This document shows, one piece after another, positions 1 through 7,481 of a stretch of 11,089 nt of DNA. Both the position numbers and the translations under genes were made by a program. The number at the start of each line of letters is the position of its first letter. The stretch's first letter is position 1. Origin of the DNA: Flavobacteriales bacterium (GTDB taxonomy: Bacteria; Bacteroidota; Bacteroidia; Flavobacteriales; Crocinitomicaceae). Under the pieces are notes generated by a model. It saw nothing but the letters and a program-made list of their open reading frames with translations, ran no database searches and was not told the origin of the DNA. Where the stretch lies: NCBI GenBank assembly GCA_947375085.1, contig CANCEQ010000096.1, positions 1 through 11,089 on the forward strand. The letters are read 5' to 3'.

Positions 1-347
1 TGAGCCAATTTAAAGTTGAAATCGTGTTCATCCGTATTAGGACCGAAACGAATTTCTTTTAATTCAACTTTACTTTGTTTCGCTTTTAATTCTTTTTCTT
101 TTCTTTTTTGATTGTACAAAAACTTACGGTAATCCATAAGTTTACATACCGGCGGATTAGCGTTTGGAGAAATCTCAACCAAATCAACATCTTGTTCTTC
201 CGCTAATTTCATAGCTTCAAATGTTGATATAATTATTGGCTCAGCACCTTCAACTAACAAACGAATTTCACGAGCCGTGATTTTTTCGTTGATCTTGTGT
301 TGATCTTCTTCTCTTTTAACGAAAGGTTTTCTATTATCTTTTCTCAT
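1..347 (-). CDS. infC: Translation initiation factor IF-3, N-terminal part (cut by window edge)
   Basis: IF-3 binds the 30S subunit, keeps it apart from 50S and proofreads the initiator tRNA-start codon match. About 115 N-terminal residues are visible; the C-terminal domain lies beyond position 1. The IF-3 N-domain signature is clear: [14 protein letters not shown] near residue 18, then [20 protein letters not shown] and [14 protein letters not shown], the basic interdomain linker. The start is the ATG at 347-345; an in-frame TGA sits directly upstream, so no longer form and no rare ATT start is possible in this frame. Eight bases separate it from the thrS stop, so it is probably co-transcribed and translationally coupled with thrS. 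The thrS-infC order is common in bacteria and is usually followed by rpmI and rplT, which would lie outside the window. No Shine-Dalgarno sequence is seen, as is normal in Bacteroidetes. Confidence 0.96.
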   Translation of the reverse strand, partial: MRKDNRKPFVKREEDQHKINEKITAREIRLLVEGAEPIIISTFEAMKLAEEQDVDLVEISPNANPPVCKLMDYRKFLYNQKRKEKELKAKQSKVELKEIRFGPNTDEHDFNFKLA

Positions 348-355
348 TCAATATA

Positions 356-2302
356 TTATGCATTAACTGACAATTCATTTTCAATCGCTTTTTGGATAAA
401 TTGACTCAATGACTCAATGGTCATAGAACCTAAATCTCCTTCATTTCGTTGTCTAACAGAAACTTCATTATTTTCAGCTTCTTTCTCACCAACAACAAGC
501 ATAAAAGGTATTTTTTTCAACTCAGAATCTCTGATTTTTTTACCTATTTTCTCGTTACGATCGTCTACGAAACCACGAATATCGGAATTATTTAGCAATT
601 CCAACACATTTTTTGCATACTCATTGTATTTCTCACTGATTGGTAAGATAGCAACTTGCTCAATACTCAACCAAAGTGGGAAATCTCCAGCACAGTGTTC
701 TAATAAAACAGCAACGAATCTTTCCATAGAACCAAATGGTGCACGGTGAATCATTACTGGTCTATGTTTTTGATTATCAGCACCTGTATATTCCAATTCG
801 AAACGTTCCGGTAAATTGTAATCCACTTGAATTGTTCCTAATTGCCATTCACGTCCCAAAGCATCTTCCACCATAAAATCTAATTTCGGCCCGTAAAACG
901 CTGCCTCACCATATTCTACAATTGTTGGTAATCCTTTTTCTGCTGCTGCTTCTATAATTGCACTTTCTGCTTTTTCCCAATTTTCATCAGAACCAATGTA
1001 TTTTGATGGGTTATTAGGATCTCTTAAAGAAACTTGCGCTTTAAAATTATCGAATTTCAATGTTTTGAAGATATACAATACCAAGTCGATAACTTTCTTG
1101 AACTCATCTTTTACTTGTTCTTGCATACAGAAAATATGCGCATCATCTTGCGTAAACCCTCTAACACGAGTTAATCCGTGTAACTCACCACTTTGCTCGT
1201 ATCTATACACCGTACCGAACTCAGCAAAACGAGCTGGTAAATCTTTATACGAACGTGGTTTTGTTTTAAAAATCTCACAGTGATGAGGACAGTTCATTGG
1301 TTTCAACAAAAACTCTTCATTTTCATCTGGAGTTTTAATTGGTTGGAAAGAATCTGCACCGTATTTTTCATAGTGACCTGAACATACATACAATTCTTTA
1401 CTTCCAATGTGTGGAGTAATAACTTGTTCGTATCCAGCTTTACGTTGTGCTTTTTTCAAAAAGTTCTCTAATCTTTCTCTTAATGCTGCTCCTTTAGGTA
1501 ACCATAATGGCAAACCTTGACCAACACGTTGAGAAAAAGCAAATAACTCTAATTCTTTCCCTAATTTTCTATGATCTCTACGTTTCGCTTCTTCTACTTT
1601 CTCTAAATACTCTGTTAATTCAGAAGCTTTAGGGAATGTGATTCCGTAAATACGTGTTAATTGTTTGTTTTTTTCGTCACCTCTCCAGTAAGCTCCAGCA
1701 ATCGAAGTTAATTTAACAGCTTTGATAAAACCAGTATCTGGCATGTGAGGTCCACGACATAAATCAGTAAAATTACCTTGAGTATAGAATGTAATATTTC
1801 CATCCTCTAAGTTTTCTAATAATTCTAATTTATACGGATCTTCTTTTTCAGTAAAATAAGCAATTGCATCCGCTTTAGAAATTTCCTTACGAATGAAAGG
1901 ATTTTTAGCTTTCGCTAATTCCTTCATTTTTTGCTCAATTTTCTCTAAATCTTTTTCAGAAATAGTTTGGTCCATAAAATCTACATCGTAGTAGAATCCA
2001 TTTGTTACTGGAGGTCCAATCGCTAATTTCACACCTGGATAATAAAATTCAATCGCCTCAGCCATAATATGAGCAGAAGAATGCCACACGGTAGATTTAC
2101 CATCAGCATCATTCCAGGTTAATAATTGTATCGTAGAATCTTCGTTAATCGCACGATTAGCGTCAATTGTTACACCATTCACTTTAGCCGCAAGTACATT
2201 ACGAGCCAAGCCTTCAGAAATACTCAAAGCAACGTCCATTGAACTTGCTCCTTTATTAAACTGTTTAACTGTTCCGTCTGGAAGAGTGATATTTATCATC
2301 AT
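356..2302 (-). CDS. thrS: Threonine--tRNA ligase
   Basis: This cytosolic class II synthetase charges tRNA-Thr. At 648 residues it is the full bacterial length. Domains in order: TGS (about 1-63); N2 editing domain with the H74xxxH78 and C182xxxH186 metal-site pattern that removes mis-attached serine; catalytic core (about 250-545) with the zinc ligands C338 (in MNCPHH), H389 (DDAHIF) and H519 ([13 protein letters not shown], which includes motif 3); motif 2 around [19 protein letters not shown]; and the anticodon-binding domain (about 548-640) with [16 protein letters not shown]. Two ATG codons lie in tandem (2302 and 2299); the second matches the usual MI-x-ITLPDG start of the family equally well. 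A short-leader promoter is found just upstream. No T-box or other leader control structure is visible. infC follows after 8 bases. Confidence 0.98.
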   Translation of the reverse strand: MMINITLPDGTVKQFNKGASSMDVALSISEGLARNVLAAKVNGVTIDANRAINEDSTIQLLTWNDADGKSTVWHSSAHIMAEAIEFYYPGVKLAIGPPVTNGFYYDVDFMDQTISEKDLEKIEQKMKELAKAKNPFIRKEISKADAIAYFTEKEDPYKLELLENLEDGNITFYTQGNFTDLCRGPHMPDTGFIKAVKLTSIAGAYWRGDEKNKQLTRIYGITFPKASELTEYLEKVEEAKRRDHRKLGKELELFAFSQRVGQGLPLWLPKGAALRERLENFLKKAQRKAGYEQVITPHIGSKELYVCSGHYEKYGADSFQPIKTPDENEEFLLKPMNCPHHCEIFKTKPRSYKDLPARFAEFGTVYRYEQSGELHGLTRVRGFTQDDAHIFCMQEQVKDEFKKVIDLVLYIFKTLKFDNFKAQVSLRDPNNPSKYIGSDENWEKAESAIIEAAAEKGLPTIVEYGEAAFYGPKLDFMVEDALGREWQLGTIQVDYNLPERFELEYTGADNQKHRPVMIHRAPFGSMERFVAVLLEHCAGDFPLWLSIEQVAILPISEKYNEYAKNVLELLNNSDIRGFVDDRNEKIGKKIRDSELKKIPFMLVVGEKEAENNEVSVRQRNEGDLGSMTIESLSQFIQKAIENELSVNA

Positions 2303-2322
2303 CTTTTAGTAAAAAATACGTG

Positions 2323-2351
2323 CAAAGATAAAGTAAATGATTGACAAACAA
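2323..2351 (-). promoter_or_regulatory. Flavobacterial-type promoter for thrS-infC
   Basis: On the minus strand a TTG (2351-2349) is followed after 18 bases by TATCTTTG (2330-2323), a perfect match to the Bacteroidetes -33/-7 pattern TTG-N17-23-TAnnTTTG. Transcription would start near 2316, leaving a leader of only about 14 bases before the thrS start. The match is seen directly; promoter function is inferred. Confidence 0.75.
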
Positions 2352-2385
2352 ACGAAAATCGCCTTCTTTTCTATAAAAATAAAAC

Positions 2386-2430
2386 AAAAAAAAGCGAAAT
2401 AACTTCTACTGAAATTATTCCGCTTTTTTA
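2386..2430 (-). terminator. Rho-independent terminator of the methionine operon
   Basis: The arms 2392-2406 and 2411-2425 form a 15-bp stem with a 4-base loop, starting about 17 bases after the metZ stop codon. Read on the minus strand the two irregular positions become G-U wobble pairs. On the plus strand one of them would be an A-C mismatch, so the hairpin belongs to the leftward transcript. It is flanked by an A-run before and a T-run after the stem in the minus-strand direction, the classic intrinsic terminator layout. It separates the methionine operon from the thrS promoter. Confidence 0.85.
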
Positions 2431-2447
2431 AATTGAAAATTTTAATC

Positions 2448-3605
2448 TTATTTCAATGCTTGCTCAACATCAGCCCAAATATCTTCCAATGTTTCTAAAC
2501 CAATTGACAATCGAATCAATCCGTCAGAAATTCCAACTTCAGCTCTTTGTTCAGGTGTTAATTTAGAGTGCGTTGTCGATGCAGGGTGAGTAGCAATACT
2601 TCTAGTATCTCCTAAATTTGCTGTTAACGAAAATAGCTGCAACTTATCTAAAAATGCTCGTCCTGCTTCTAATCCTCCTTCGATTTCAAAAGAAACAATT
2701 CCTCCACCATATCTCATCTGTTTTTTTGCTATTTCAAATTGAGGGTGACTTGCCAAATGAGGATACTTCACCCATTTCACCTGACTATTTTTTTCTAATT
2801 TTTCAGCAATACTTAAAGCATTAGACGAATGTTTTTCCATTCTTAATGGTAACAATTCTAATGACTTAGATAAAATCCAAGCATTAAATGGACTTAAAGC
2901 AGGACCTGTATGTCTTGCAAAAGCCTCTACTCTATCAATAATTGCTTTTGAACCTAAAATAATTCCTCCTAAAGTTCTCCCTTGACCATCAATGTATTTC
3001 GTAGCTGAATGAATGATAATATCAGCACCAAATTCTACTGGTCGCTGAATAATTGGTGTAGAAAAACAATTGTCTACTACTAATAAAACTCCTTTTTTCT
3101 TACAAATTGCAGAAAGCTTTTCAATATCAATTATATCCAAACCTGGATTTGAAGGTGTTTCAATATACACCATTTTCGTGTTTTCTTGAATTGCATCTTC
3201 ATACCCTTGATATTGATCAAAATCAACATAAGTAGAAGTAATATTCCACTTTGGTAAAATCTCCGTTAATAAACGATGAGTTGAACCAAAAACAGAACGA
3301 CAAGAAACAATGTGATTTCCAGAAACCAATAAAGAAGCAAACGTTGTAAAAACAGCTGCCATTCCTGTAGCAGTAGCCCAGGCAGCTTCCGTTTTTTCTA
3401 AAGCAGACATTTTATCAAGCAACTCTTTTACATTCGGATTAGAATAACGAGAATAAATATTCCCTTCTTTTTCCTCTGCAAATAACGCTCTCATATCTTC
3501 TGCATCATCAAATGCATAACTACTCGTTAAATACAATGGTACTGAATGTTCTTTGTATTGAGAACGTTCTGCTTGAATTCTAATCGCTTGTGTTTCTTGA
3601 TTCAT
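2448..3605 (-). CDS. metZ: O-acylhomoserine sulfhydrylase (MetZ-type, PLP-dependent)
   Basis: A cytosolic PLP enzyme of the Cys/Met metabolism family (fold type I), 385 residues, the normal family length. It most likely replaces the acyl group of O-acetyl- or O-succinylhomoserine with sulfide, giving homocysteine directly. Seen: YSRYSNPN at 51-58 (phosphate and PLP contacts from the neighbouring subunit), the GMAA turn at 81-84, ETPSNP at 149-154, the PLP-ring aspartate D178 in VVDN, and the Schiff-base lysine K203 in HSATKY. The following DGQGR segment is characteristic of the MetZ branch rather than cystathionine gamma-synthase or gamma-lyase. It is the last gene of the SAM-riboswitch operon, 9 bases after the OsmC gene and just before a terminator. 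Its partner MetX supplies the substrate. Whether the substrate is acetyl- or succinyl-homoserine cannot be settled from sequence alone. Confidence 0.88.
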   Translation of the reverse strand: MNQETQAIRIQAERSQYKEHSVPLYLTSSYAFDDAEDMRALFAEEKEGNIYSRYSNPNVKELLDKMSALEKTEAAWATATGMAAVFTTFASLLVSGNHIVSCRSVFGSTHRLLTEILPKWNITSTYVDFDQYQGYEDAIQENTKMVYIETPSNPGLDIIDIEKLSAICKKKGVLLVVDNCFSTPIIQRPVEFGADIIIHSATKYIDGQGRTLGGIILGSKAIIDRVEAFARHTGPALSPFNAWILSKSLELLPLRMEKHSSNALSIAEKLEKNSQVKWVKYPHLASHPQFEIAKKQMRYGGGIVSFEIEGGLEAGRAFLDKLQLFSLTANLGDTRSIATHPASTTHSKLTPEQRAEVGISDGLIRLSIGLETLEDIWADVEQALK

Positions 3606-3614
3606 CTTTTCTTT

Positions 3615-4025
3615 TTATACAAATTTCACTTCAAAAACAACTTTCACTTCTTCTTTCAAAGATGCTGATACTGAACAATATTTATCCAATGTCAATCCAA
3701 TTGCTTTTTCTAATTTCTCTTGAGGAATACCATTATTCACTTCAAAAATTAATTTTATTTCATCAAAAATCGCTGGAACTGTATCGACTCTTTTTGTTTC
3801 AATTTTAATTCCAAAATGAGTAGGTTCGATTCTTTGCTTTTTCAAAATTAACAAAATATCAATGGAAGCGCAACCAGCTAAAGAACCTGCCAATAATTCC
3901 ATCGGACGAAATCCTTTACCTTTCCCTCCTATCGAAGGATTTGCATCAATACCACAAATCACTCCTTCATCATTTTTTAATTCAAAAACGAAAGGTTCTT
4001 CAACTCTATTTAATTCTAATCCCAT
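3615..4025 (-). CDS. OsmC-family thiol protein
   Basis: A 136-residue small cytosolic protein of the OsmC/Ohr superfamily, full length for the family. The conserved RPMELLAGSLAGC segment (residues 40-52) places the first redox cysteine at C52, and the second family cysteine is C117 in KYCSVSASL. A third cysteine, C24, lies in the less conserved N-terminal strand. Classical OsmC and Ohr use the paired cysteines to reduce organic hydroperoxides, but many YhfA-like members have no proven substrate. The gene lies between the second YeeE half (2 bases away) and metZ (9 bases away), so it is almost certainly expressed with sulfur uptake and homocysteine synthesis. A role with persulfide or other reactive sulfur, or in protecting against oxidants, is inference from this position. 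Family assignment is secure; function is not. Confidence 0.88.
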   Translation of the reverse strand: MGLELNRVEEPFVFELKNDEGVICGIDANPSIGGKGKGFRPMELLAGSLAGCASIDILLILKKQRIEPTHFGIKIETKRVDTVPAIFDEIKLIFEVNNGIPQEKLEKAIGLTLDKYCSVSASLKEEVKVVFEVKFV

Positions 4026-4027
4026 AG

Positions 4028-4441
4028 TTATTTAGGTAATTTTTTATCAACTAATCCATATAGTAAAACTCCAGTCATAGCTCCTAAAAACAAACTAATC
4101 CCGATTTTATAATGCATTCCAACTAAAATATATAGTGGTGCAGAACAAGCTCCTGTTAAACCCCAACCAATACCGAATAAAAGTCCTCCGATTATATTTG
4201 CCTTCCACTCTAATTTCTTTGGTGTTAAAACAAATTCCTTTCCTGTAATCGTTTTAATTTTAAACTTTTTAATCAGAATCAAACTCAAACTAGCAGTCCC
4301 GATAGCAGAAAATAAAACCCCATACATATGAAACGAATCAAAATGAAACATTTCTTGAATTCGAAACCACGAATATGCTTGTGTTGCAATCAATACAGAT
4401 CCAAAGCAAAAACCCAATAATAAATTAATTACAAATTTCAT
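4028..4441 (-). CDS. YeeE/YedE (DUF6691) membrane protein, second half of a split sulfur-compound transporter
   Basis: 137 residues with about four hydrophobic segments (near 3-22, 38-58, 82-107 and 112-130). It matches the C-terminal half of YeeE/YedE (TsuA-like) inner-membrane proteins, with the signature GIGWGLTGACSAP placing a conserved cysteine at C99. A further cysteine, C12, lies in the first membrane segment. In TsuA, membrane cysteines are important for thiosulfate passage. The gene lies 3 bases from the first-half gene and 2 bases from the OsmC gene, so the two halves probably form one pore complex. Transport of thiosulfate, or of a related sulfur species, is inferred from family and operon. 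Confidence 0.82.
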   Translation of the reverse strand: MKFVINLLLGFCFGSVLIATQAYSWFRIQEMFHFDSFHMYGVLFSAIGTASLSLILIKKFKIKTITGKEFVLTPKKLEWKANIIGGLLFGIGWGLTGACSAPLYILVGMHYKIGISLFLGAMTGVLLYGLVDKKLPK

Positions 4442-4444
4442 ATT

Positions 4445-4936
4445 CTAAAAGATAAAAGGGATTAAAACATAACTCGCAATCATTCCACCAATAAAAAAAC
4501 AAACCGTTGAAACCAAAGAACTTATTGAAAACTGAGAAACACCCATTATACAATGTCCTGCAGTACAACCATTTGCATATCTAGCTCCAAAACCAACTAA
4601 TATTCCTCCAAAGAAAAAATAAATAATATTACTTTCTGAATAAATAGTATGTGCTATTTCTGAATATTTGGTAGTTGAATCGACAACAGCATCCACCTGA
4701 ATTACACCTGAATAAAGTGAATAAATTCCCGCTAATACTAATCCTACTGCAAATTGAAACTGCCATTTATCACTACCACTTTGCCCTTTAAAATAATCTA
4801 TATTTTTAAAAAGCTTTGATCCAATATATCTATAACTGGATGAAACTCCAAATTGTTTTTCTCTTAATAAAATTAAAAGCGGTACTATCAAACCAATTAA
4901 TGGCCCTGCAATATACCATGGTAAAACTTCTTCCAT
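4445..4936 (-). CDS. YeeE/YedE membrane protein, first half of a split sulfur-compound transporter
   Basis: 163 residues with about four membrane segments (near 7-25, 60-80, 104-120 and 140-162) and a polar stretch between the first two. The motif GARYANGCTAGHCIMG (residues 117-132, cysteines C124 and C129) is the hallmark of the N-terminal half of YeeE/YedE proteins. Full-length members such as TsuA are about twice this size and carry both cysteine motifs in one chain; here the second motif is on the next gene, 3 bases downstream. It probably acts in the inner membrane, importing thiosulfate for the sulfhydrylase encoded by the same operon. The hom gene ends 11 bases upstream. No rhodanese or other enzyme that would split thiosulfate to sulfide is encoded in the window. 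Confidence 0.85.
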   Translation of the reverse strand: MEEVLPWYIAGPLIGLIVPLLILLREKQFGVSSSYRYIGSKLFKNIDYFKGQSGSDKWQFQFAVGLVLAGIYSLYSGVIQVDAVVDSTTKYSEIAHTIYSESNIIYFFFGGILVGFGARYANGCTAGHCIMGVSQFSISSLVSTVCFFIGGMIASYVLIPFIF

Positions 4937-4947
4937 TAAACTATTAT

Positions 4948-6192
4948 TTAAAATTCATTTAAAACAAATGTACTTTTTTTCACCACTTTATCAAATTCAT
5001 TTTCTCCAACAAATGCATCCGGAAGAACAGCAAAAAATAAATCAGAAGCATTGTTAAAATCTTTTCCTTTGATATCGCTAAAACGAACCCAACCTGTTTG
5101 ATAAGAATAATTCGAACTTTGGAAAATTCCATCAATTTTATAAAAAGGAATTGAATTAATCGCATCAAATGATTCTGAAGCTAAATAAATTCGAAGAAAG
5201 AAATCATCCGTATATACAGGAATAGCATCTTTTACCGTTTTTCTATATTCATACTGATATTCAAATTGAATTGCTGAAATATCAGAAAGAACCGCACTTG
5301 CAGTAGGAAAACTACCTGCTCCTTTTCCATAGAACAATTGCTTATCAGAAAAAGAAGCTTCCACTATAACCGCATTAAATTCATTATCAACTTGGTATGC
5401 AGGGTGATTTCCTTTTATAAAGTGAGGTGCTACAAATCCAACTATTTTATTACCTACTTTTTCAGCACGAGCAAACAATTTAATTCTATATCCTTTTTCA
5501 GAAGCATACATTACGTCTTGTTTTTTCACTTGACGTATTCCATAATTAAATAAATTATCAGGATTAACCGAAGTCCCAAAAGCGTGCTTAATTAATAATG
5601 TCAATTTATATTTCGAATCAAACCCATCTACATCTAACGTAGGATCTAATTCAGCAAAACCTAACTCTTGTGCTTTAGCTAATGCCTCATCGTAAGACAC
5701 TCCATAATTTGCTTGAGTTAAAATGTAGTTGGTAGTACCATTTACAATTCCTTGAACTGATGATAAAGAATCATTATTGTAATACTCTTCTAAATTTCGA
5801 ATGATTGGAATAGAACCTCCCACAGAAGCTTCATATAAAAAAGACACCTTGTTTTCTTTCGCTAAATCAATCAACTCATCTAAATGTTCAGCAATCAATT
5901 TTTTATTTGCTGAAACAACATGTTTCCCTTTCGATAATGCTTCACGAACAATTTTTAAAGCCTCATTACTATCGTTAATTAACTCAACTACTAAATTGAT
6001 TTCAGCATCATTTAAAATTTCACTTGCTTCGTAACCAATAATTTCAGTTGCTTTTTCTCTTTTCTTGTTTTTATCTTTTACAACTATACGTTTAATTTTC
6101 GCATCCAGTAAATTTGACTGGTTCAATACTTCATATAAACCTGTACCTACACATCCAAATCCAAATAATCCTATTGTTAACTGTTTTCTCAT
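4948..6192 (-). CDS. hom: Homoserine dehydrogenase, monofunctional
   Basis: Reduces aspartate semialdehyde to homoserine with NAD(P)H, the last shared step toward methionine and threonine. 414 residues. The Rossmann loop GFGCVGTG lies at 11-18, SANKK at 94-98 holds the conserved lysine K97, GIVNGTTNYIL at 148-158 lines the active site, and ELDPTLDVDGFDSKYKLTLL (181-200) is the catalytic block with the conserved lysine at K196. No aspartokinase domain is fused. The last 90 or so residues, from about DDFFLRIYLASE onward, resemble at most a degenerate ACT domain, so threonine feedback may be lost or altered. The start ATG at 6192 puts the Rossmann loop at the usual distance from the N-terminus. 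It follows metX after 68 bases that contain a hairpin, and precedes the YeeE pair by 11 bases. Confidence 0.95.
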   Translation of the reverse strand: MRKQLTIGLFGFGCVGTGLYEVLNQSNLLDAKIKRIVVKDKNKKREKATEIIGYEASEILNDAEINLVVELINDSNEALKIVREALSKGKHVVSANKKLIAEHLDELIDLAKENKVSFLYEASVGGSIPIIRNLEEYYNNDSLSSVQGIVNGTTNYILTQANYGVSYDEALAKAQELGFAELDPTLDVDGFDSKYKLTLLIKHAFGTSVNPDNLFNYGIRQVKKQDVMYASEKGYRIKLFARAEKVGNKIVGFVAPHFIKGNHPAYQVDNEFNAVIVEASFSDKQLFYGKGAGSFPTASAVLSDISAIQFEYQYEYRKTVKDAIPVYTDDFFLRIYLASESFDAINSIPFYKIDGIFQSSNYSYQTGWVRFSDIKGKDFNNASDLFFAVLPDAFVGENEFDKVVKKSTFVLNEF

Positions 6193-6235
6193 TTTATTAA
6201 TATTTTTCTATTGTAATTTTTAATATTTATTCAAT

Positions 6236-6264
6236 TTAGAAGACGTAAAATTTTACGTTTCTAA
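6236..6264 (-). repeat. Inverted repeat overlapping the metX stop codon
   Basis: The perfect palindrome ACGTAAAATTTTACGT (6243-6258) is flanked by TTAGAA and TTCTAA, giving a 14-bp self-complementary hairpin with a single bulged base at 6242. It includes the metX stop codon (TAG, 6263-6261). No T-run follows on the minus strand, so it is unlikely to be a full terminator. It could slow 3' decay of the metX segment, attenuate partially, or bind a regulator; function unknown. Confidence 0.6.
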
Positions 6265-7316
6265 GATTGGTGAATAAATTCACCTATAATTTTTAATAAT
6301 TGTTCATTTTCAACTAAAAAACCATCGTGCCCAAAATCAGATGAAATGGTTTCCATTTTTGCTCCTTTGATATTTTCTTTTAAAAATTTTTGTTCCACTA
6401 AAGGAAACAAATAATCTGAATCAATACCTATTACTAAAGTTTTAGCTTGTATTTCAGCTAATGCTTTTTGAATCGATTCTCTTCCTCTTCCTACATTGTG
6501 TGAATCCATCGCTTTACTGAGTGTCACGTAGGAATATGCATTGAAACGATTCGCTAATTTCTGACCTTGATACGATTGGTAAGAACTTGCTCTAAAATTG
6601 TCGGTAGTCTCATCACTTTCATCTGTTTGTGTTTTTACATAACCTTCGTATGAACGATAACTAATCATAGCAATACTTCTTGCTACAGACAAACCATATT
6701 TTGCATCATCTATTGAGCCATTACCATACGTTGGGTCTCCATAAATCGCTAATCTTTGAGATTCATTAAACGCAATTCCAAAAGCAGAATGACGTGCATT
6801 TGTAGCTACTAAAATTAAATTATCAAATAATGTTGGTTCCAAAATAGCCCATTCTACCGCTTGTTGTCCACCAAGTGAAGCTCCAATTAATGTATAAATA
6901 GAATTAATTCCTAAGTGATTTTTCAATAAAGAATGTGCTCCTGCCATATCTCTCGGAGTAACCAATGGAAAATGATTTAAATATAAATCCCCATTCTGAT
7001 CCTCACATGCGGAACTAGTTGATCCATAACTAGACCCAATAACGTTTGCGCAAACAATAAAATATTCATTTGGATTGAACAACGCGTTTTCACCAAATAC
7101 TCCTGCCCACCAATCAAAAACATCACTGTTTCCTGTAAGAGCGTGACAAGCCCAAACTACTTTACTTACATTTGGTATATAATTACCATATGTATGATAA
7201 GCAACTTGAAGATTATGAATTGTTTGATTTCCTTCTGTTTGGAAACTAGAATTGTATTCAAAAACTTTCGGATTTGAATCAAATAAAACAGAACTTGTAT
7301 TCGTATTTGATGACAT
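6261..7316 (-). CDS. metX: Homoserine O-acetyltransferase (MetX)
   Basis: Activates homoserine by transferring an acyl group from acyl-CoA, the committed step of methionine synthesis. It is a cytosolic alpha/beta-hydrolase-fold enzyme of 351 residues from the chosen start. Seen: HALTGNSDVFDWW near residue 58 (oxyanion loop region), ANVIGSSYGSTS near 90-101, the nucleophile elbow GASLGG with the serine at about 147, the acid residue in IDSDYLFP (D301 or D299) and the catalytic histidine in FGHDGF (H330). The frame stays open to an ATG at 7367, but those 17 extra codons (MPIPDPNLMGEYKLNKN) are the 3' part of the SAM-I aptamer, so the start at 7316 (MSSNTNTSS) is preferred. Acetyl- versus succinyl-CoA use is not settled by the family name; acetyl is the usual assignment. 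It is the first gene of the operon. Confidence 0.94.
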   Translation of the reverse strand: MSSNTNTSSVLFDSNPKVFEYNSSFQTEGNQTIHNLQVAYHTYGNYIPNVSKVVWACHALTGNSDVFDWWAGVFGENALFNPNEYFIVCANVIGSSYGSTSSACEDQNGDLYLNHFPLVTPRDMAGAHSLLKNHLGINSIYTLIGASLGGQQAVEWAILEPTLFDNLILVATNARHSAFGIAFNESQRLAIYGDPTYGNGSIDDAKYGLSVARSIAMISYRSYEGYVKTQTDESDETTDNFRASSYQSYQGQKLANRFNAYSYVTLSKAMDSHNVGRGRESIQKALAEIQAKTLVIGIDSDYLFPLVEQKFLKENIKGAKMETISSDFGHDGFLVENEQLLKIIGEFIHQS

Positions 7317-7328
7317 ATTTTTATTTAA

Positions 7329-7449
7329 TTTATATTCTCCCATTAAGTTGGGATCAGGAATTGGCACCGGTTTTCCAATCTACCAAAGGCAGACTTTAAG
7401 TTGGTTGCCAGAGGATCATCGAGCCAGTCTCTAACCTCTTCTTTATAAA
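7329..7449 (-). ncRNA. SAM-I (S-box) riboswitch aptamer in the metX leader
   Basis: Read on the minus strand, the conserved S-box core is present in order: AAGAGG, then ACTGGCTCGATGATCC with the GATGA kink-turn, then CTGGCAACC, and later GGTGCCAATTCC. Helices can be drawn. P1 is TTTATA (7449-7444) with TATAAA (7334-7329). P2 opens with AGAG/CTCT. P3 closes with ACC/GGT and carries an inner stem TCTGCC/GGTAGA. P4 is TCCCA/TGGGA. The 3' P1 strand ends only 12 bases before the metX start. The RNA senses S-adenosylmethionine, so high SAM should lower expression of the methionine operon. No terminator hairpin with a T-run lies between aptamer and gene. Confidence 0.93.
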
Positions 7450-7481
7450 ACTTTAAAAATCACCGTTGTGAAATATTGACG

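Noticed and set aside
345..350. Rare-codon start for infC as used in E. coli autoregulation
   Set aside because: An in-frame TGA directly precedes the ATG at 347, so the ordinary ATG is the only reasonable start.
417..749. 110-codon plus-strand open frame inside thrS
   Set aside because: Antisense shadow of a fully conserved synthetase gene; the translation shows no recognisable family.
4980..5168. 62-codon minus-strand frame in a second register of hom
   Set aside because: Lies wholly inside hom in another frame; the hom frame is continuous with catalytic motifs upstream, so there is no frameshift.
7317..7367. In-frame N-terminal extension of metX starting MPIPDPNLMG
   Set aside because: These codons are the SAM-I aptamer (P4 and P1 3' strand); family members begin near MSSNTNTSS-type residues and the RNA conservation explains the sequence.
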